Source: Stenopsyche tienmushanensis | Lineage: Eukaryota > Arthropoda > Insecta > Trichoptera > Stenopsychidae | Assembly: GCA_008973525.1 (NCBI GenBank) | Contig: WACJ01000059.1 | Coordinates: 1,220,422-1,284,421 of the forward strand | Reading direction: 5' to 3' | DNA: 64,000 nucleotides | Part shown: positions 36,001 through 49,800 of the stretch, piece after piece | How positions within the stretch are numbered: the first letter of the stretch is position 1 | Layout: each line of letters opens with the position of its first letter | The notes under the pieces: model-generated | What the model saw: the letters and a program-made list of their open reading frames with translations, nothing else | Told to the model about the DNA's origin: nothing | The model's database searches: none | Program-made: the position numbers and the translations under genes

Positions 36001-39000
36001 AGAGTACTTATCGAGATATCTTTAAACGCGTTTTCTTCGGAAATATTTTTTTTAACACGGTTGACATTGATACTGGGTATACTATTTCTCCCGAAGAGAG
36101 CGATTTTGAGTCATATCGAAAATCACAACGAAAATGATCATATAACGATGATAGTTTGAAATTAAAATAATTATTATTTCTTTAGTGGATGCCTGGCGAT
36201 TTGAGATGCTAGATGTCAGACATCCTTAAAATTTTACTAATGATGCAAGAAGTCCTTTAAATGTTACCAAAAATGTTATTTTTTAATTGCCTTATTGTTT
36301 TCCTGTTTTTTATTAACTATTTTTATGCGATTTTGGATATATTTTATGTAGCTGTTTCAAAGTTATGCGGTTTTTAAAATTTATGGAACGCATCTTCACT
36401 TTTTCTATGTAAGTCATAGATTTTTATGCATTTTCCGCGGAACGCATCAACCACACAAAAAAGGTTTAAGTGCAATTAACAAAAATATTAAAGATCAACT
36501 ATCCCATTGAATTTTTTTTCTAATGAAGGGAATTTTGTAGAAAAATAAAATGAGCCATTTGTATTTTTATTTATCACTAATAAATTTGTACAGCAAAATT
36601 CCGGGTTATATTTGAATCACCTTCGTATAATGCTTTGAGTTTGCTTTACATCAGTAATCGACAACCATTTATATTTCGCAGTATTTCGGGATCCACCGAA
36701 AGTAAAAATATTGTTTTTAAAAATGTCCTTATTCATGAATTACATTTGTAATTTTTAACCTTTTTCGGTTGCGACTCATGGATATTTTTTGAAGTTAAAC
36801 ATTGCAGTAAAAAACACAGGAATTACATATTTTCATTTTATTTTATTAGTTTGGCCTGGCTGAAAGTTCTTTAAATGGTCTTTAAAAAGCAGGGTCTCTT
36901 TGCTTATAGTTGGCTCCTAATCTTATAATCTACTTATTAGACATGGCAGAAATGCAGCTTCACCTAAGTAGCCAGTCGGAAACTGAACTAATACTTTACT
37001 TCATAAAATTGGGGTTTTCGTCCTTCAGTTTAATCCAAAATGAACATTGTGAATCGTGTATTTTTAGAAACCGAAGAAAATAAAAACAATGTTGATTACA
37101 TGATCAACAACCTTTTTCAAAAATCCTAGAAAAACTAACATGTCCAATTTTATTAATTATTGAAGTATATTCCAATTACTCGTAACCAAATATCATTTAT
37201 GTCATCTCATTTCAAAAACGTTCCTGCAATAATTAATTGACGTCTAGTGAACGAATGTTAAACATCTAATTTACATATATAACAATAATTGATACGATAT
37301 AGAGCCTCTTGCAAGCCTCCTGGGATATAAGAGCTGTGAGGTTAAAATGTATGGCCTTTAGCAAGAATATTTGAATAAGACATAGGTTCCAATTAAATTG
37401 AACCAAAATTATTTTGTCCATATTCAGTCTATGAAATAAATTCATATTTTTCTGTGAAAAAACCAATTTAATTATAAAACGCCATGTATCATTCTAAGCT
37501 CGTCCTTTAATTTAAAGTCTGATTTATATTAAGGAAGGCTATTTATTGGTTTATTAATAAATCTGCTGAGAATTAAAATGCACCTGACTATTAACAGCGC
37601 CCTATAAAGTGACATCTGATCATCTTATATATCATCATAATCATTAGTGATATATTATACGTTTTTGCCAAAATAAAAGTGTTTTCAATTAGCTTTCATT
37701 GTTGTTAATCCTTGAGCTGTTGAAAACTGAACAGAATTTGTATTGATTCCAATACATAACTCATAGATTGATATTTCACGGAATACGCTAAAAAAAGTAA
37801 TGATAGCAACACCTGGACTAAAAGATGGTAATTCAAAGATTTCGCAACGTTAACCTTATTGTCTTACATTGATTCCTATGTGGGTTTAATATCAAATAAC
37901 TGAAAAGGTGGATCATAAAAGACAAAGTCTCTCCATTCTAGAATTCTTAATGGATTTGATGTTTAGAATTGAGCTTGTGATCAAATGAAGAACTAAAAAT
38001 CATGTATTTTTTTCCTATCTTCTAATGAAGTTGCTCAGCCTTTAAAAAATCTCCGAATTTCATATGAATAAAGCTGCAAAATCACTGAAAATTATACAAT
38101 TAACGTCGATCATATTAGGAGAAGTAAATGCATCTTACAAATGACATGGATGTGACTCTTTTCCTTGAATAGATATCGATATATAGGAAACCATAAAAAT
38201 ATGAGACATCCAGTACTGGATCGGTCGGCTTGCAAAATTTCAATTTATAATCCGAGATGCTGCGCGTTTCAAATAGCCGTATTCTCACTCCCAAGAACAT
38301 AAATCTCAGAATAATGGACCTCGTAATAAAGTCTTCCTACTCTTCTCGGCTCGGGAGATTTAGAAAGATACGAGCTGCTCTTTTTGTGGTATGACATTTT
38401 TATGATTTTTCTACGACAGAAAGGCGAGTAATTTAACCATATGCGTGACGAGTATAATAAACCGACGGCTATCTATGATCTAACATTTGTCACTCAATTG
38501 ACTACAAATGTTTTTTTCGAATTATTTCAGCGGATAAAAATCAGCGGTGCACGAACCTAAACATGATATCTATGCATGTCCTGGTCGTCCCTAACGTTCC
38601 GTGATACGTTAGTATTTATAAAACGATCAACTGGATCAGCTGGATTTGCTCAGACAACGTATAAAAGTTTGATTTCAATGCTAAGTCATCTATTTTATTT
38701 TATCATGACCTATAACGGTTCTTGTTCTTTAATGGTCACTTGCTGCATTTGTTGACGAATATATTTATTCTAATATCTTTCCATCTTGTTGTAAATAATG
38801 AATTGAATTAGTCGACACATTGATACGTTCAGCAATGCAATTGGTTACATTGAATTAAATAATGGAATGCACATGTATATTGCTCAAGTTTAAATATTAT
38901 AATTCGAATATAAAACGATAATCCATTAGAATATAGGTTCCCAATCTTTTTTGAGGGGCGACCCCTTTTTATAAAAGTCGTGTGACCCGCGACCCCCCAA

Positions 39001-42000
39001 AAAAAAAACAACAATAAATACAAAACCATGCAATTAATAAATGTATATGCAAAATGCTCGTCACAACAGGTAACTTGAGTCAAAACCAGTAGGGTTTTAT
39101 GCACTTTCTGAGAAATTGAAAGCTTTCAGAAAATAAAACAAAAATAAAGCGATGTAAGTGGCGTAAACTGAAGGATGTAAGCTGGTTGGATATCCTGGAT
39201 TTGAAACCAGGAAGCCATATCTGTGCCGATAACCAAAGCGACGTAGTCCAACAGTTCTTTAGTCATTGCGCTCAGTTAAGATGATTACTTGGAAAATGTT
39301 TCGTTTTGCCGCCATTTCCCAATAAAACAATTTGTACTAAGCGGAGGCAATAAAAAACATCAAGTCGATGGAGCGACGAACATTAAAAGCGACAATAAAA
39401 GCTTTCCTCAAATTTTAATAGATCTTAAGTCGAAGGACTTCCTCCTTCGTTCTTCCTTCCTTTTTATTGCGGCTGTCGGCTAAAATGACGAATGTCAAAT
39501 GGCTGATAAACGTTATAGTTTTATAAGTCGTGATAGTCACGCATATGGTACGGAAATCTTTCTGAGCTAGCATTGGAATCGCCATTAAAACCATTCTGGG
39601 CCGATGCTCTCGTCCCACATTTTGTTTGTGCATAAACACCGGTCGTGTGGGTGTTATGTTATGATTGCATAATATGTAATGAAAAAAAAATCCCACACAC
39701 GTTTGCCATTTTGATTAGCAATGCAAATCGCAGTTTGAAGATGACTTCTATCGACCTTCATAATCGGATTATTTTTACTATGATACAGCACTAATACCTA
39801 CGAACATAATTAATTTGAATGTCTTTTCAAGTGTCGAGTATTTAATTTTTTTATGCACTGAATGATTATGATAAAGCACTTGAATCTGTTGAATTAACTG
39901 TGCGAAATGTGCTTCTTCATTGTCATCTGAATGTATACCTGGAAGCAATTTAGTCATGATGTGAGATGCCTAATAACATATATGTTATATTATTGCTAGT
40001 ATTGATATCAATGTAGCGAAATCGAATATTAATTGTATTATAAATACATCCAAATTAATATTGGTGCAAATGCATCGTATATTTCAATAATATATAAATG
40101 TTCGTTGGATCATATCCAACTTGGAAGATTTTTTTGTGCTCTATTTGCATTACTATCTTATCATTTTGACACATACAATGAACGAAGAAAGCCTTCACGG
40201 CTTAGCATTTGAAGATGTGTCAGAATTGATGGCTAACGAAGATATTAATGACGAGGAAATTCTGAAGATATCTTTCGAGCATGTTGTTTTCAAACAAAGT
40301 AGGGACGAGGAAAGGGTGGTTATATTAACTGCACAATCAAATATAATATAATAAGCTGGGAAATGATTTTCATTCAAATTTGAATGTTATACAGCACTAA
40401 AAAATAAAAAAATAAACTGATTAATATAAACTCACGGTATAATATAATAGTTCGCAATCGATACTAGAAAAGTTGCAACAGCACAAAAATGTTAATATTG
40501 ATCAAGATACTATTGAGAAGACTTTGGCATTGAAAAAAGTGATAAAAATAAATGGAAAATTTAAATTCAATCATTAGAAGCAAAATGTATTTAAACCTTT
40601 TTTGTGCGATTTCGAAGTTATGCGGTTTTTTTTTTCAAACAAAAATAAGAAATACATTATCAAAAATAACCGAAATTTGGAAAAAAATATATAATTTGAG
40701 ACTGTGTAAATCATATTGCATTTGCTATCGTTGAATTATGACCACATCCCTTATTTTGGTTTGGATTTTTGAAAAAAAAAATTTTTGTTTTTTTTTGCAT
40801 TTTTCTAATGTTTTGACTTTTAAAAATACATACTTCAAAATAATTTCCAAAATTCCAACTACTTAGGGAGTTATAGCTCTTTTAGTGACGCAGTAACTTG
40901 GCCGGTCTTACCATAATGAAATCTTTTAACGCGTTTTTCTCGAAAATAATTTTTTCAACATAAATAGTATTTTTCTAGTGTATATCAGACATTCTTAAAA
41001 TTTTAGCAATGATGCAAGACGTCCTTTAAATGTTACAAAAAATATCATTTTTAATTGCCTTATTGTTTTCCAGTTTTTTTATTAACTTTTTTTTATGCGA
41101 CTTTGTATATATTTTATGTAGCTGTTTCAAAGTTATGCGGTTTTTAAAAGCCATGGAACGCATCTTCACTTTCTCTTTGTAAGTCATAGTTTTTTTTGTG
41201 CGATTTCTTTTTGTGTGATTTTCCGCGGACCGCATCTACCGCACAAAAAAGGTGTATGTAAAATTTTTGGTTTTTATTAAATTATATTATGCGAGGGCTC
41301 CAGAGAATGATCACCCCCCCCCCCTCTTTCTATTCAACAACCCATATGAAGTGAAGCGCCTTTTCAGTAAACTGGGTGGTTGAATGACGACGAATTCTTT
41401 TGGATAATAAAGAAGTGCCGGTATCCGTACTAAATTTTGGGTGGTCCGGTCTTTTCCTGTCTTTCAAAGTCTTAGTTTCTTGGTATCTTCTGCATCATTT
41501 TGTTAGAAATGGTTATTTTTTAAGCAATTCCCCTGATTGAAAAGCCTTAATTTTGTAGTATAATAATAGAGTTACGAATATGATACTTAGTTCGACTGGT
41601 TTACCATTTTAAATTTAAAAAAAGGAAATAAAATATCTCTATGAACACTATTGTTTTCTTACGTTTGAATTAACATTCTAATATACATTATGATGTATCG
41701 TTAAGTAGAAGGATTCTAGCATAGAAAATAAGGTAAAATAAATGATTTGTAATGCTTATTCATTATGTGTTTACGCAAAACTCGATAATATGCAGGATAC
41801 ATCCAAATTAATAGTATTATGTTTATATTAATAATAGTATTATAATACTGATTTGATTACATTGAATCATAGAAGCGCACGATTCTGAACTTGGCTCACT
41901 TATTAGCGATAACAGTAAATCGTTACATAAGCACAGCTATTATATTAGTTAATTTCTTTTAGTAACTTTTATAAAGTCGTATTACTTGATTGACTATTAT

Positions 42001-45000
42001 AATGTTGCATAAAACTATTAGATGCCATATTTGGCTTGCTTAGAAAAGTTTCATATTTTTATAATAAATAAACGAGTCGTTTAGAAGCGAAAACATCACC
42101 TCTATATGAAAATTATTAAAAACCATAATTTATGTTCATATTCAGTTTTAAATACTCGCCAAAGAATTGAAGGCATTAAATTGCCGCCATTGTAAGATAA
42201 ATGTGAGCAACTTAAACAGATATACAATTTGTCTCAGCATAATAATTTATGCTTAAAGCTTTAATGCTTTTGAACTTTACATCACGAGCTGGAGTAAAAT
42301 TAATTGTTTAAACTCGTTCCGATATCTATATTATTTAAAGAAAAAAATTAGATGACAAGTCACGGAATTTCTTAATTAAGTCCATTGTTCTGTTGAATGG
42401 AAAGACATTGATGCTGAACCACACCAAGCGATTCATTCATATTATTGTCCTCATAAATCTGTTCTAGAATTTAATAAATGCGTTTGAAATATTACAAAAA
42501 AAATGTTTAGCAATTAAATATATAAAAATTCGCAATAAATATGTCCGAATCGCAAAATATCACTTTCTGAGAAAACAATGGATAACCCTATAAATTCACG
42601 CATTTCGTATTATTTTATCATTTAATATGAATCCTGAATATCAATTGTGGGTTGTATATTTATGTGGCACGTGTAATATCCCTTTTTATTGATTAATTCA
42701 TAGTCACCTTGGAGAAGGCGCACCCTTGGCCCATATACAGCCCATCCCGGGAATCATCTGCTCGGAAGGAATTTTTGCTGAAATTTCATCCTCTAATTTC
42801 GTGCAATAAATTCATCCCTTATAAACTTTGAGCCTGTTTCGGAGCACTCGAAGAATTTTCCACACTCCAACGTCTGCAGGGTTATCGAGCGACTCGGAGT
42901 CTGGCCATTGTCAGGTATTGTTGACACCTCGTGGCCTATAAATTATGCCATTTAAGACGTGGCCTTTTTTTTTAGATGAGACTATGATTTGTGGACACCA
43001 TTAAGGTTCATATCCTTTGTGATGTTATTGTAATGATGCAATAATTTATCAATTGGAACGCCCACGTCTCGTTTTCGTGACACATGCGAAGACATTCACG
43101 TGGATGTGCGCGTACGAGAATAAAAATAAATTGGATATGATTATGTGTATATTACGGGGTGATCGGTGATAACAGAGAATTATAAAGTAGGTGTTTTTTA
43201 TTATAACGCCATAGTAATTTTTCAGCAATAACGTGCTTAAATCATGATCAAAGATTTATCGCTTCCTTGCAAATTACTTAGAGAAGCCGCAATTTTTTTA
43301 GCCTACTTTTTTACTATTTCTGTTCTACGTCGCTCCAACAAAGAAACGTCTTCAATCTGTATTAATTATTCAATTGAAAACCAGCTAAATAACACATCCA
43401 AAAAATTATGCCGGAAATCCTTAGTGTCATCCATGAGAAAATAGTGTTTTATCATCAAGTTCTACTGTGATTCGGCTGTCAAATTAACTAATTTATGAAA
43501 TGCTAATCTCACTTTTCATCCAACTTTTATACATTTTTTTATGATCCAAGTGATAATTTACTATTATCAAGTGAATGAATTGAAATAAAATATCAAGCCT
43601 ATTGGGTAAAAGCATTCTCATATCATATCAAGCGTATATACCTAATATTTTACAACAAATTGGCTCCGAATTAACCAATTTACATTAACATCAAATGCGA
43701 ATTGCAATACTGTCTTTTATCGGAGGCTTTGATCAATTTTTTTAACGTTTCGCATTGTTATTCTCATTGTTATCGAAGAATAGAAATGACTAGCAGATGA
43801 ATCGTGTGCGAATATTCTGGCAAAGAGGAGCGAAGAATAACATCCCTCCGTCAATAAATGCCTTCATCCATAAGCCTATTAAAGGTTGAATAGGACAAGT
43901 GTTAATACGTGCTGGAAGACTGCCATATTTGGATAAGGAGGGTCAAAAAATAAATAATGGCACAGAAAACAGACTCAACAACGGCAATTCAATCTGTGAA
44001 AGCATTCATTTTTACGGATTCGCTCTGAATTTCTTTACCTCTATTTAGAACTATTTTTTTGTATAAAAATTACACAAAAAATGTATAAAGAATGCCTATT
44101 TATATTCTACGACAATTTTTGATCTGCACAAAGATAGATTGAGTGTAAATCTGCAATATTAGCTCAGTTGATAAATCATTTCATTGAACAATATCTTTCA
44201 GATAAGGTTATATTTTTTTCTGTATAAATTGAAATAAATTAAAATCTAATAACGTAATATCTTCGTTTATTGTGTTTCTGTGGAAACGCCAGATGAAATT
44301 TCAATAAATATTAAATTAAGAATAAGATTTTGAGGTAAGCATGGATGCAATCAAATATAACGACCGCCAAATATAGATCCATTCGAGTTAAAACGACTTT
44401 GATGGCTCATCATCTGCTAATTTAATATCAATATGGTTCCTAAATTCTATAGGATATGAGTTATTGATGAACTTAACATCTATCCAGCAAAGATTCGCCA
44501 AACAAAAATATAACCGAGAGCAACAAATACCACAAAAACAGTAGTTAAAAATCGATTATTTTCTTCGAATCGGGATTTGTAATCGATTGAAGAAATTCGG
44601 CGTATTAATGTTGATGAGCTGAAATCGTCATTTCAGCAACATCAAGTATAAATGGTAGCCCTGCCCTTCAACAGATACACAAAATGCTGTTTGTGACTAG
44701 TTTGCAGTTTGTAAAATGTTTCATATAATGGGTAATTTAACCACATCAATACCCGGAAAATATGATTTGAGTCGATCCACCAAATTTATCTGGTTTTCAA
44801 TTATTACACTTTCTCCAGTTTCTTTCAGTTCTTCCAGATTTATGAGAAAAAAATCATACAAGGCATATTAGCATTGCCTTGTATGTATATCAACGTTTTG
44901 TACATGTTGATGATGATCTATCGTATTTATGATTTAAGTCTTCTAATTAATGCCGACATACATACCGTTGCTTTGATATTTAATTTGATAGAGACATTGA

Positions 45001-46806
45001 GCTCATAAGAGATATCATCTTCGAATAATGGCCATCCGTAGATTTTCTGATGACTGATAAACCATGGACCAGAAGGTCTTTGAAGCATAATGATGCATTG
45101 AAGATTTGCATCGCATGGGATTGTTTTTTAGATACGAAGACTGGATTCCTCGTGTTTTGAGCATTGATTTAACAACCAAAAGATAATTCTTCTGTTCTAA
45201 ATCTATTATGAACTTCTGCAAAGCATTTAAACAATTGGAGCATTAATCTGAACAATGAATAAACTTATGGAAACCATTAAAGCAGCTTCTTTTTTAATCG
45301 TGCCATAAATATCATCAAACGTAAGCGATTTCCATATGAGAATTTTACAGGAATTAAAGATTTTTATGTGGCGTTTTAATAATTGTGTAATAAATTTATT
45401 AAGTGAATATTTAAATACTGTTATTTAAAATGTTGAGAATATCTGCAGCAAAATTTAGCTTGGAAGTCTAATTAGTGGAAAGAATGAGATATGCATTTCC
45501 TCATCATTAACTTTTTCATCTTTTTATGTGTCTTAAATGTATTTTGGAAGTAAAGCCATATATTTTGTCTCAAATCTATTTCGGTTCATGTCTCTCAGTC
45601 TCGCGAAGAAATAGTCAGTGCAACTATATACATTGCGACAAAACGCATTGGAATTTTTAAAACAAACATTGATAAGAACCATAAGAAAAATCCAATAATC
45701 CAAAACAATCTTTACCGTATTTTTTTGCAAACTGACCTGGATACGGGAATCTTGCACCATAACTGTAACAACCAGTCCAGTGAGACAGTAGCCAGAGATT
45801 CCGAATCGCACATATATCATACTGGTCCAGCTTAAGCTCTTGGACTGGTCATTTGAACCTCCCGCAAGAACCAATCTGCAAAAAATTCACACAGGCCTCG
45901 ACTAATTAAATTCCCAAGGGGTCTTGAAATATGTGGGAAGATTTTCTCATCGAATTTTGACACTTGCTTATGAAACCGATCCTAAAAGCCTGTAAACGGA
46001 CTTCATTAAAACTTCACAGTCCGGCGATTTTCACAAGAACATAAATAAATCAATTAGGCGATTCGTTCTGCGATAATAGCCATTCTGTGTTTGTTTTCGG
46101 CATCAGCCGACTCTAATGAAATACGACATGAACTATTAGACAATGGAAATCATTCCATCCGAATATAATTGGGGTGGATTTTAAAATATCGACCTTTTAG
46201 ATTTGGCGATTAGACGATTTTAGCGTCAATTAAATCGCGTTGATATGACTACTTTAGCACGCAAAACATAATTATTTTTAACAAGTCATCGATAGATGAT
46301 TATTTGATGGATTCATGAATTACGCGGGAATGATTTTGAGTGCTTAAAACAATCATTTTAAGCGACATAATCAATGCAAAAAATTGTTTCGAAGTTATTC
46401 CCCCAAGACATGAAGTATTAACATATTCGCACATTATAAATTTCGCAATCATTCTCTTATAAATTTAAATATTAAAATGACAATATTATTAAAGAAAAAT
46501 CACAGGATATGATTAAGTTTTTAAGTTTGCAGCATTTTAGCAAATTAATACATATTTTAGACTAGCTTTTTGGATAATTATTTCAATTTGCAATTATTTC
46601 GAATTCAATCAAAAGCACAAAAGATCAAGAACGCATCGTTTTAAAGGATTTGAAGGATAAGGTTGTGTATAATGATGGTAATTTTCAGCTACATCCATCT
46701 TTAGCTCAAATTCTTCACCATTTATCTAAGTTCAAATTCAAATTCCAAGCCTCAACTATTTGAGCCTATTTTTTTGGTTTATAAAATTAATATTGATTTG
46801 TGTTAG

Positions 46807-46839
<33 letters not shown>

Positions 46840-49800
46840 CGAAGGAGGGGAATCTTCAAGAAGACGCCTCCTTCTGAGGTAGTGTGAGGTTTGACTAAGC
46901 ATTGGTAATGCGTCTCGCTAGTATTTGACTGAGCATCGCCAGACTCACTAAACCCCTCCTCCGGTTCCGCCGCCACCCGGCTACCGCGAAGTATTGCTCT
47001 AGGGTGGCGGTATGTGTCCCTCTAGGGCCTCGTGTTAACGTGAATTCTTCACGGTTCTTCTGTTCTTGATATATCTCTGCTGGGTTTTCTCGCTCATGGG
47101 TTGAGGAGGAGGAGGATGCTTCGGTGCGTGTCCGACGTCTCAGTCGTTCAGCATCCTCCTTCTGCAGCATAACGCACGCGACGTATCTGGACAACGCATT
47201 CCATGCCCTGGCATTGGTTAGCATCGTAGGGACCATGTTGCTGGGAGTGAGTGAATTGACTTCAAGCTCCTCCCGCAGTGTGTCCCTCTCTGTGCTCCAA
47301 ACCGGGCAGTCGAATAGCGTGTGCGCGGCATCGTCCAGCTCCGCTCCGCAGTGGTGACAATTCGGACCGGCCTCTTTTTGAATCCTGTGCAGGTAGCTAC
47401 CAAAGCAGCCATGCCCAGTGAGTGCCTGGGTAAGGTAGTAGCACAGCTGACCGTGTTTCCTAGCTGTCCAGGGCTTAAGGTCAGGGATGAGCCGATGGGT
47501 CCATCGACCTTTGGTGGAGCTGTCCCATCGGAACTACCATTCCACCATGGTGGACTGCCTAGCTCTTTGCCTGGTTTCCCCGGTGCGTATAGCTTTCCTT
47601 TCTTTTGCGAGCAGGTCGATTGGCGGAATGGCAGTCAGTGCCAGGACTGCGTCTTCTGACACTGTGCGATATGCTGCTGCGACTCTGATCGCGCTTCTCC
47701 TTTGTACTCTAGCCAGATTGAGCCTGGCCCTTTCGAAGTGTAGTGCCTCGGCCCATATCGGAGCTCCGTACAATAGTACCGAGTGCACCACCTCGTTATA
47801 TAGTCTTCGACGGTTTGTCTTAGGGCCACCGATGAGATTTGTGTTAGTCTAAAGCAAGAGTTCCTAAAGGAGTCCAGTTGGAAGCTTTGGGGGTCGATGT
47901 AAGTTTAAAAATGTAAGAAGGTCGATGAAAAAAATTATTCTTTTAAATGGGATCAATTTAGGAAAAAAAAAATGGGATCCCTTGGTATAAATATTTGTGT
48001 CAATTATTTTAAAACAATCTAATCCTTTGAGATCTTTAATCAGATGCGTCGTGTATTGAAAGGATTAATCCTTTGCAGTCGAGAGGTGACTCTCACTCAC
48101 CATATGATTTGATGTCGCAACTCGAAAGGCGACTTTAGCTCACAATTCGTTTTGATGCAGAAATTCGATGCACGACAATAACTGCTTACGTTTAGTTCCT
48201 TTGAAGCGGATCCCTACGCTTTTCTGTATAATCTTATGACGTGTAACATGACACCTCTTCAAATAGATATAAGATTTTATCTGATATTAGTCCCCAACCA
48301 CGAACTAGACTGCATAGTCGGTACTAGTTCGAACTTGACAGTCGTGGCAGAAAGACTACTAAGTTTTTGATCCCTATAAGCATTGAACAGGAGTTAGGAA
48401 GGATTGCAAAGTCTAAAATAACGGAAACTATCCCTAAGTTTTCTTTGTAGTTCAAGTCTTTTTTATGCAGATTTTTATATGCGACTCCCCGTGGAACATA
48501 TCTATCGCATAAAAACAAACCCAAATGTATTCAATCATAGCAATATAGTGTAAAACATCCACATCAATAATGGCTCTCAGTTGTTCTTCATTTGTTTGTC
48601 TTCCTCATTGCTCATTGTCAAGATTCTTCTTTTTCATCGCTTATAAATAACTACATACAACCATACGTTGCTTCCATTTAAAGTACTTGTGTGATTTATC
48701 TCCAAACGGCGATTGTCGTAATCATCTTCGGAAGTATCGGCAATTGTTAGATCTTCACATTTATTCGTCCGACACGGGATTGACAATCTCTCCATTGTTG
48801 GCGTAATTAGATATCAATCCGTGAGTGTCATGAAAACGACAGTTTATAGCCGGCATTGCATAATTCTGTTGAATAAAACGGCGTGAACGGTATTAATTTG
48901 ATGGAAAAAAACCGAAGCAATTTATATGAGCATAGAAACGAAGACACAGAACTTATTCAGTGTGAAATTGGCCTACGGTTCCGGTCCATGCGTTTCTTAT
49001 TAACATTTAGATAGATGAAGAAAATAATAAGAGCCACTTTTCCCAATTGATCTTACATAAATACACTGTGCGCTATGGATCTTATCGTAAACAAATTAAA
49101 CCGTTTGACACGGGGTTAAATAATGTGAATGGATGCTTTGTGGCGATATTTCGATTGCGTATTTCCGTTTAAATTGCCTAAAAATGGACAACAAAGATAA
49201 TTAGGTTATCAACTGTCTTAAATGGGGTAACATTGCTCATGGATGTCATTAGACCGTTACAAATTTATTTTAAGGTTATCTTCATTCATATACTGATTAC
49301 AATAAAAAAATATTGTAATTATAATTAAAAAATTATCAAATTCTTAAATATTTACATTATTTATAAAATTTGTATATATTTAATTTAATTTAATAAAAAA
49401 TGTGGATGACAATTCATTTGAAATTAAAATGACATTTGAAATTTTTATAAATATTTATAGTGACATCTATTGACAAAAATATTAATCATATTTTTGAATT
49501 TTCTATAATTTTATTAATTTACATTTAATTTTTTTTTAGGTATAACTCATTTAACGGGTGACAATTTCTTGAATGTCTTGGACAATGGTGTTGAATTGTG
49601 TCAACTCGCAATGATCATCAGAGACAAAGCCAAAGAAGCAACGGAAAAGGGCATTTATCATGGGGTAAATACACATTTAATAATGTTATTATAGATACAA
49701 TTAAATGTAATAAATAGAATTTAAAATAAACTTAATATTTATCATGAAATAATTTCAGCCCGTGCCGCAAGTTCGTGGAAGATGTTGGCAACGCGCCGCG

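Larger units (their letters stand above)
46795..47850 (-). mobile_element. 5'-truncated R1-type LINE (copy 2) with target duplication and poly(A)
   Basis: GATTTGTGTTAGTCT occurs at 46795-46809 and again, perfectly, at 47836-47850. Between them lies an insert of about 1026 bp on the minus strand, beginning at 47835 and ending in a poly(A) seen as 31 T at 46809-46839. These are the hallmarks of target-primed reverse transcription. The insert contains only the 3' end of the element: the RT C-terminal part, a zinc knuckle, the tail of the protein and a ~55-bp 3'UTR. Confidence 0.93.
30052..49539 (+). other. pigs: pigs intron 1, 19,488 bp, inside the CH domain
   Basis: Donor GTGAGT at 30052 and acceptor with an eight-base T run then AG at 49538-49539. 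It is more than twenty times longer than any other intron of the gene and has collected most of the transposon relics listed separately. Two non-repetitive, more G+C-rich islands (34820-35260 and 42680-43130), and a third near 48560-48900, could hold enhancers. Confidence 0.88.

Noticed and set aside
44611..44645. microRNA precursor
   Set aside because: The stem is about 14 bp with a 6-base loop, too short for a pre-miRNA, and it has no known seed sequence. No conserved insect miRNA was spotted elsewhere.
46809..46839. Poly(T) as a pol III or transcription terminator
   Set aside because: It abuts a target duplication and is the complement of a LINE poly(A) tail.
47124..47852. Plus-strand open frames of 77-121 codons
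   Set aside because: Antisense shadows of LINE copy 2, which is firmly assigned to the minus strand by its motifs and poly(A).
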